The notes under the pieces were generated by a model. It was not told where the DNA came from and did not search any database. It saw only the letters and a program-made list of their open reading frames with translations. From positions 1 through 64,000 of the forward strand of contig JAMPIV010012165.1 of the NCBI GenBank assembly GCA_024509875.1: a stretch of 64,000 bases of DNA. The letters are read 5' to 3'. Positions within the stretch are counted from its first letter, which is position 1. The number at the start of each line of letters is the position of its first letter. Below, piece after piece: positions 54,965 through 64,000 of the stretch. Both the position numbers and the translations under genes were made by a program. The stretch comes from Oreohelix idahoensis. Taxonomy: Eukaryota > Mollusca > Gastropoda > Stylommatophora > Oreohelicidae.

Positions 54965-56817
54965 TCTCTAAACCCTGCTTGTTCTGGCACTAAAATTTTC
55001 TCGGATTCCAAGTACCATTTCAATCTTCTGTTGATCATCTTCTCCATTGTCTTACATACACAGCTTGTTAGGCTTATTGGTCTGTAGCTGGTGGCCTTCC
55101 TGTTGTCTTTTCCTTTCTTTATGATGGGACACATGAGCGCCTCTCTCCATATCTGTGGCACACTGCCTGTCATCCAACTGTAGTTGTATATTTGCAACAG
55201 TTTGCTCATTGCTGTATATCCTAGGTGTTTTAGCATTTCGTTGGTTATACCATCCGGGCCTGGTGATTTCCTGTCTTTAAGTTTCCACAAGGCTGTTTTT
55301 AACTCTTCCATATTGAATGGTTTGGACATAACGTCCGGACTGTTTCCATTAGTTCTAGTGTGGATTATTTCTTGACGAATGTCTCGTTGTCTGCGTAAAT
55401 TGACGGAGATGTTACTTTTATTTCTGTAGGATTCCGCAAATATGTCTGCTGCTTGTTTGCCGGTATATAGTTTCCCTGCATCGTCTAGTGTAATGGTTTG
55501 TCGTTGAGAATTGTTGTCGTCATTCAATTGTTTAGTGAGTTTCCACAACTTTCTCCCTTCCTTTTCAAGGTTTAGTTTATTTGTTTTTTCCCTCCAGCGT
55601 CTCCTCTGGGCTTCTAGCTTTCCTTTGATGAATTTTGCTTTTGCCTTTTGTAGCATGATATGGTTCTGTTGGGATGGTTGTACTTCTGCAGTGTGCCTTG
55701 CTTCATTCATTTCTTCTTGTAGGTTTTGTAGTGTGTTGGACCAATATGGTACATAGTTCTTCCTCGCTCCTCTCGGTATTGTCTCCTTTGCCGCTTTGAG
55801 TACTCCATTATTAAAATCCCAGATGACTTTGTTAATGTCTCTGTCTAGTACCCTAATATCTTTTGTAAGCAGATTTGCTCTGTGTTGATAAATGGACCAA
55901 TTTGCTTTTTTATAATTCCATCTTGGCTGAATTGGACTTGTATTAATTGTTCTATTAATTTTGATGAATACAGGGCTATGATCACTTCCACCGAGTTGTT
56001 CTCCTATTTCCCTTTCCACTATCCTAGCCAAATCAGGTGTACAGAATGCCAGGTCTGGGGTAGAGGTGCTATGCCATCTTCTGGAGTAAAAGGTTGGAGG
56101 ATCATTAGGGTTGTTTAGAAGGGTTAGGTTATTGTCGTCTTGCCAGTTTTCTATCTCTTCGCCCCTTCTATCTAGCTGGTTGTATCCCCAGCTTTGGGAA
56201 TGGCTGTTGAAGTCTCCGACCGCTAGAAAGTTGCCAATGGGGACATCTATGCTAGCCATGTTCAGTGGTATGTCATTGGGGCAGTAGAAGTTTAGGAGAT
56301 CCAGTTCCAGAATGTTATGTTTAAGATGGATTACTTGGTATTCTGCACCTTCTTTATATGTCTTGGATTCTATAGCGTTGAGGTTATTCCTTATCAGTGT
56401 TAGTATGCCACCCTTCTTCCGATCTTTTCTGTGAACTCTGAAGCATTGATAGCCCCGTATCTTAAAATGTTTTCCTTCCTGTAGGTGGGTTTCTTGTATG
56501 CAGCATATGCTAATTTCCTTCTGAAATAGGATATTCTCTAATTCAGTCTTTTTGTTGTTGACTCCTTCTGCATTCCAATGCATGACTATCAGAGGGGTCA
56601 TCATCTTATCTGGTTGGCCAGTTACTTTCCCCTTCCGCCTCCTGGCTCCACTTGGCAGACTAGGGGGACCTCCAGTAGCAGAGGGTGGATTCTGTCGAGG
56701 CTCAGAATCCGGCATTGCTCCTGCCTGGAGGGACTTCACAGGGCGAGCACCATAACGATAATTTTTTGACATCTGTTGTGTAGACATATTAAACCAAAGC
56801 GGGTTGCATGGTACCAT
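54931..56817 (-). pseudogene. I-type LINE endonuclease and reverse transcriptase N-half
   Basis: 628 codons. Residues about 75-300 are an apurinic-type endonuclease: HWNAEGVNNKK, CCIQETHLQEG, VGDFNSHSQSWG, and GGSDHSPVFI. The reverse transcriptase begins near 500 with SPGPDGITNEML and SYRPISLTSCVCKTMEK, then stops after EQAGFRECSS. The two DNA-binding and polymerase halves are joined by a deletion at about 54962. Upstream codons hold a basic Ser/Pro-rich segment. Confidence 0.88.
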
Positions 56818-57100
56818 GGTTGCTGGTACGCCTCCTGGCCTGGTACATGTGACTTCAGCACCTGTTTCTTAAGGCAGAGTGTGCTCATGCCTCCCCCTCT
56901 GGCTGGGTGATTTGACTTCGCCTTTACCTCGTTTGCTGTCCCATCTTGTCTCCCGCTGGGGTTAATACCCAACCTTCGGCAACATTACTGGGTATAACGG
57001 GATCCACCACGAGTAGGTGAGGTAGACTTGGGCAGGAGAGGCTAAGAGACATGTTGAGTCTTGTATTGCGTATCACTGCCCCATTTGGACCCCATGTACA
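56818..57100 (-). other. I-type LINE 5' region
   Basis: Minus strand carries a 78-codon frame (56736-56972) starting MGINPSGRQDG, a GTTAATACCCAAC-type palindrome around 56960-57000, and no known domain. Likely 5' untranslated sequence or a first small frame. Confidence 0.4.
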
Positions 57101-60509
<3,409 letters not shown>

Positions 60510-60524
60510 ATCGTCCCCACTTTT
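60510..60524 (-). promoter_or_regulatory. Element E polypurine tract
   Basis: AAAAGTGGGGACGAT on the minus strand, next to the LTR start TGTGACGTA. Confidence 0.65.
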
Positions 60525-60549
60525 AGACATGAAACCATTTTTCATGTTT

Positions 60550-63500
60550 TCATTTTTTGACAATGGAGGTGACCTGATTGGTGATTTTAGGATGAGTGGT
60601 ATCTTCAGTTTGCTCTTCTTCCTCTGTAGACCAGTTTCTACTCAGAAAATCAGCCCCGACATTCTGTCTTCCCGGAATATATTCCACTTTGAAAGAATAG
60701 ACGCTTAGAAGGAGGGCCCAACGCATGATCCTAGCGTTAAATTCTTTATTGGCACCAAGAAATGCTAACGGAGCGTGGTCTGTTTGCACCGTGAACGATG
60801 TACCATAAAGAAACTCATGATGGCGTCTGATACCGTCAATCAGAGCAAGACATTCCCTTTCAACTACGCTGTAGTTCCGTTCCGCTTTATTTAATTTCCG
60901 ACTGCCATAGGCAACTGGAAATAGCATGTTCAGGTCACTGTCATCGGCTTGAAGCAGTGTTGACCCGATGCCCTGACCTGACGCGTCGACTCTCAGTACA
61001 AAAGGTTTCTTGAGGTCAGGCAACCTCAAAATGGGGTATGCAGACAACTGTCCTTTCAAAGTGCTATACGCGTGTTCGCACTTTTGATCCCATATGACCT
61101 TATCAGGACAACCTTTCTTTGTGAGGTCAGTCAGAGGTGCCGTCAGTCCGTTGAAGTTCTGGATGTACTTCTGATAGTATGCACATAGCGATATGAAGGA
61201 ACGTACGTCTTTCTTCGTTCGGGGTCTTTTTGCTGCCACTATTTTCTCCACGTTCTTCTTAATAGGCCAACTGCATCCGTGAGAAATAGTGTGCCCCAGG
61301 AAGTCTAACTGTTCAAACCCGATGAGACATTTGCTAGGTCTGGCTGTGAGACCCGTTTCCTGTAGTCTCCTGAGGAGCATAGCAACCGTAGCAATATGTT
61401 CTTCATAGGTTTCCGATGCAATTAAGATGTCATCCATGAAATTATGGATATGGGGACTTTGCAAAGGTTGTAGAAGCTTCCTCATCATCCTGGTGAACAC
61501 TCCTGGTGCATTATGCAAACCGAACGGCATCACGTTAAATGTGTAATGTCCTTCACTAGTGCTGAAAGCTAACAAAGGTTTAATTTCCTCCTTGACTGGT
61601 ATTTGATAATAACCTTTGCTGAGGTCAATCTTGGAGAAGATCTTTGCTTTGCTGAGCTTGGTGAACAACTCAGAAACAGTTTGGAGAGGTTCGGGCTGGA
61701 ATTCCGTTACAGCGTTTAGCAACCTGTAATCAATGCACAGCCGAACTTCCTTATTGGGCTTCTGCAACAGCACTACACTCGAGCTGTAAGGAGATGTAGA
61801 CTCACTGATAATTCCTGCCTGACGCAGCTTGTCTATTTCTCCGCGAAGTGCATCAGCTTTAGCGTACGGGATGGGGTAAACTCTGGTTTGAACAGGGGTC
61901 TCGTTTGTTAATTTCATATCAAATTCAATGAGATTTGTTCGACCAGGTACATCCGTTAAGACTGCACTGTACTGTTTTAGTAGAGCCCTAGTTTCTGTTT
62001 GTTGTTCTGGTGAGAGATTGTCGCCGAACTTGACATCTTTAAAGGATTCTGTGGGTTGCAGTGGATACTCCATGCAACCATCATCATCTTCCTCGTCTTC
62101 CGTTGCTATGGCGACAGCCAGGAGATGCTCGGAGGATGGCACCGGTCTTTCCAAATATTTCTTTAGCAGATTTATGTGGAAGACCTTCTCCTTTCCTTTG
62201 ATGGAGATCTTGTAGTTGGTACGTGAGATCTTTTTAAGGACGGTAAACGGTCCTTGCCATCCGATGCGAAGTTTATTGCTTCCGGTTGGAAGTAGCAATA
62301 GGACTTTCTCCCCTGGTTGTAGTTCTCTCTCTTTTGCAGCTTTGTTGTATCTTTTAGTAATTTTAGCGCGGGCTTTCTTAAGGTTGGTAGTAGCTAGATC
62401 CCATCCTAGCTTTAGCCTTTCCTTAAGCTCAGATACATACTTGCTTGCAGAGACGACTGTCTCGTCAGCCTTCTGGTCTGTCAGGGACCGAAGTAAGGCT
62501 TCTAGTGGCCCCTTAATAGGTCTGCCAAATAAAAGTGTAGCTGGCGCAAAACCCGTAGACGCTTGGGGTACCTCTCGGTAGGCGAATAAGGCAGCCGATA
62601 TATATTGGTCCCAGTCTTCCGGTTTCTCCTGACCCAGCTTACGTAACATCATGGTGAGGGTACCGTTAAAACGTTCCACGAGCCCATTTCCGGCCGGATG
62701 GTAGGGACTTGTGTGGATATGTTTGGCCCTCAAGATCTTAAAGATCTCCTCCATTAACAGGCTACGGAATTGGGATCCATTGTCCGTCAAAACTTGTTGA
62801 GGGAATCCCAACCGTGTAAAAATTTGCACAAGGGCTTCTGCGACATGCTTGGAATTAGTGCATGGTAGCGGTACGGCTTCGGCCCACATAGTGCAAGTGT
62901 CAACTAAGGTCAGGATGAACCTGTTCCTTCTTTTGGTCTTTTCCAGAGGACCAATAATGTCGACAGCAACCCGTTCAAATGGAGTCCCTACTATTGGCAT
63001 TTGCCCCATAGGTACTGGGGGTGTCAAGTGCTTGGGTGCTACCCGTTGGCACTGGGCGCAGGATTTCACATACCTGACAATGTCAGAGTTCATTCCTGGC
63101 CACCAATAGTGGTTTTTTATTCGCTGAATAGTGGCGTTTTGTCCCATATGTCCGCTAAAGGGAAGAGAGTGCCCCATTTCTAAGATCTGGTTTCTGTACT
63201 GCGTCGGTACTAGGAGCTGGTTATTCCCCGTGTCCGGGTTGCCCGTTCTACGATACAATACACCATCCTTAGAAAAGATGTCTCCGTTGTGTCTGGGGTC
63301 CTTAGCCATGGGCAGTTTTTTAAAGCAGGGCGCCAGAGTAGGGTCCTTTTGTTGCGCCTCCTTCAGTTCGTTCGGCAACAAGTTTGGCGCAGGCTCCCTC
63401 TCCTTCTTGGCTTGCCCTCTTGTGGTTACCGCTGCCACAATCGGCTCCTTAGGTCTCCCAATGAACACATATCTACATCCCAGGATAACTGGGTAGATCG

Positions 63501-64000
63501 GATCATCCATTATGGCCGCTTTAATAACTCCTCTGACAAAGTCAGAGTGTATTTCTACCAGTGCGATAGGAAGCGTCCTGGGTGCATCACTCCTGAAAAC
63601 TCCACTAAGTTTGACGGTTTCCTCTGTCTCCTGACCGGGTTTGACTAGGTGCCTAGCGACAATACAATCAAAACTTAATCCAGTGTCAAAAAGACAAGTA
63701 GTGGAGGTACCGTTCAAAATTACAGTTCCTCGAGTTGAGGGTCGGTCCCCCTCAGGTTGAGAATCACTGACATTGACTCTACCTTTCGAGGCTGTATGCA
63801 AACATCCAATGCGGTTTGCACCGGTTTGTTTGCCCTGATCAGACGTTCCTGGTGTAGGGGTCTTCCCTTTTCCTTGACCTTGGTGGCCGCGCTGCCACGT
63901 AGGCTTGTTGGGTTGATCAGAATTGTTGTTGGGGGGGTATCGGGTTTTGTAGAATTTCGATTTTTCCTGGGGAGGTTTCTGGGTATTGTTATCTCGTTGG
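60550..64000 (-). CDS. pol: Element E gag-pol polyprotein, intact to window edge
   Basis: Open frame from the window edge to a stop at 60550, at least 1149 codons; the true start lies beyond 64000. Counting from the TTG codon at 63801: protease DTG at 39-41; integrase HHCC finger His211, His217, Cys248, Cys251; catalytic Asp281, Asp340, Glu376 (D-D(35)-E); GPY/F-type module near 514-548; reverse transcriptase with Asp726 and FMDD at 788-791; RNase H with Asp939, Glu983, Asp1008, Asp1051. Order is protease, integrase, reverse transcriptase, RNase H. Similar to B/C/D but clearly a separate family. The visible 110 residues before protease lack a CCHC knuckle. No break, so possibly still functional. 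Confidence 0.93.
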   Translation of the reverse strand, partial: QRDNNTQKPPQEKSKFYKTRYPPNNNSDQPNKPTWQRGHQGQGKGKTPTPGTSDQGKQTGANRIGCLHTASKGRVNVSDSQPEGDRPSTRGTVILNGTSTTCLFDTGLSFDCIVARHLVKPGQETEETVKLSGVFRSDAPRTLPIALVEIHSDFVRGVIKAAIMDDPIYPVILGCRYVFIGRPKEPIVAAVTTRGQAKKEREPAPNLLPNELKEAQQKDPTLAPCFKKLPMAKDPRHNGDIFSKDGVLYRRTGNPDTGNNQLLVPTQYRNQILEMGHSLPFSGHMGQNATIQRIKNHYWWPGMNSDIVRYVKSCAQCQRVAPKHLTPPVPMGQMPIVGTPFERVAVDIIGPLEKTKRRNRFILTLVDTCTMWAEAVPLPCTNSKHVAEALVQIFTRLGFPQQVLTDNGSQFRSLLMEEIFKILRAKHIHTSPYHPAGNGLVERFNGTLTMMLRKLGQEKPEDWDQYISAALFAYREVPQASTGFAPATLLFGRPIKGPLEALLRSLTDQKADETVVSASKYVSELKERLKLGWDLATTNLKKARAKITKRYNKAAKERELQPGEKVLLLLPTGSNKLRIGWQGPFTVLKKISRTNYKISIKGKEKVFHINLLKKYLERPVPSSEHLLAVAIATEDEEDDDGCMEYPLQPTESFKDVKFGDNLSPEQQTETRALLKQYSAVLTDVPGRTNLIEFDMKLTNETPVQTRVYPIPYAKADALRGEIDKLRQAGIISESTSPYSSSVVLLQKPNKEVRLCIDYRLLNAVTEFQPEPLQTVSELFTKLSKAKIFSKIDLSKGYYQIPVKEEIKPLLAFSTSEGHYTFNVMPFGLHNAPGVFTRMMRKLLQPLQSPHIHNFMDDILIASETYEEHIATVAMLLRRLQETGLTARPSKCLIGFEQLDFLGHTISHGCSWPIKKNVEKIVAAKRPRTKKDVRSFISLCAYYQKYIQNFNGLTAPLTDLTKKGCPDKVIWDQKCEHAYSTLKGQLSAYPILRLPDLKKPFVLRVDASGQGIGSTLLQADDSDLNMLFPVAYGSRKLNKAERNYSVVERECLALIDGIRRHHEFLYGTSFTVQTDHAPLAFLGANKEFNARIMRWALLLSVYSFKVEYIPGRQNVGADFLSRNWSTEEEEQTEDTTHPKITNQVTSIVKK

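Larger units (their letters stand above)
53200..57100 (-). mobile_element. I-type LINE with endonuclease and RNase H, internally deleted
   Basis: Minus strand holds endonuclease, partial reverse transcriptase, RNase H and a C-terminal Cys/His motif. RNase H after reverse transcriptase places it in the I-like LINE group (family knowledge). A possible AATAAA is at 53238-53243. The 5' end lies near 57100. No target-site duplication identified. The deletion in reverse transcriptase makes it non-autonomous. Confidence 0.85.

Overview
The window is animal (metazoan) DNA made almost entirely of retrotransposons and their remains. I found no intact host gene, rRNA, tRNA or CRISPR array. Several facts point to an animal genome: Ty3/gypsy-like LTR elements with a SCAN-like Gag, and RTE-, jockey- and I-type LINEs. 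The AT-rich intergenic sequence and long (TA)n runs fit this. The mix would suit an aquatic invertebrate (mollusc or other lophotrochozoan, or an invertebrate deuterostome), but the species cannot be fixed from sequence alone.

Layout, left to right. 1-9043 (+): element A, a Ty3/gypsy-like element with 1.58 kb LTRs; its 5' LTR is cut by the window edge and its genes are frameshifted. 9044-10302: a SINE-like piece and unassigned DNA. 10303-26411 (-): two nearly identical elements, B and C, arranged LTR-B-LTR-C-LTR with one shared middle LTR. 26412-27365: unassigned. 27366-32419 (-): element F, a related element with a 5' LTR, long leader, gag and protease but no integrase or reverse transcriptase, ending in an unrecognised reading frame. 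32420-40060: a nest of LINEs. It holds a plus-strand RTE split by a 2.56 kb solo LTR and by a minus-strand RTE, and a minus-strand jockey-like LINE split by a 1.5 kb solo LTR related to element A. 40060-43493: mostly unassigned, with a duplicated LINE-like tail and a 20-bp tandem repeat. 43494-52689 (-): element D, full length at 9186 bp, with 2.2 kb LTRs and a perfect CACCC target-site duplication. 53200-57100 (-): an I-type LINE with endonuclease and RNase H but an internal deletion in its reverse transcriptase. 57100-58075: diverged repeats and a (TA)n tract. 58075-64000 (-): element E, with its 3' LTR and an uninterrupted gag-pol frame that runs off the window.

The unifying observation concerns every LTR element here whose pol is preserved (A, B, C, D, E). 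All have the order protease - integrase - reverse transcriptase - RNase H, with integrase before reverse transcriptase. That is the Ty1/copia-like order known among Ty3/gypsy elements from the Gmr1-like group. Their Gag has a charged coiled coil followed by a SCAN-like capsid domain, which fits the published derivation of the vertebrate SCAN domain from Gmr1-like Gag. Within this group the window shows two lineages: A and F (PBS not proline-like, a cysteine/histidine motif before protease), and B/C/D plus E (an FMDD reverse-transcriptase box; D has a perfect proline-type primer site).

The most useful structural results are two solo LTRs whose target-site duplications let the interrupted LINE reading frames be rejoined exactly, the three-LTR tandem array, and the discord between very similar coding regions and strongly diverged LTRs in D versus B/C. 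Many frameshifts are single-base changes in homopolymers, so some inactivation could be sequencing error.
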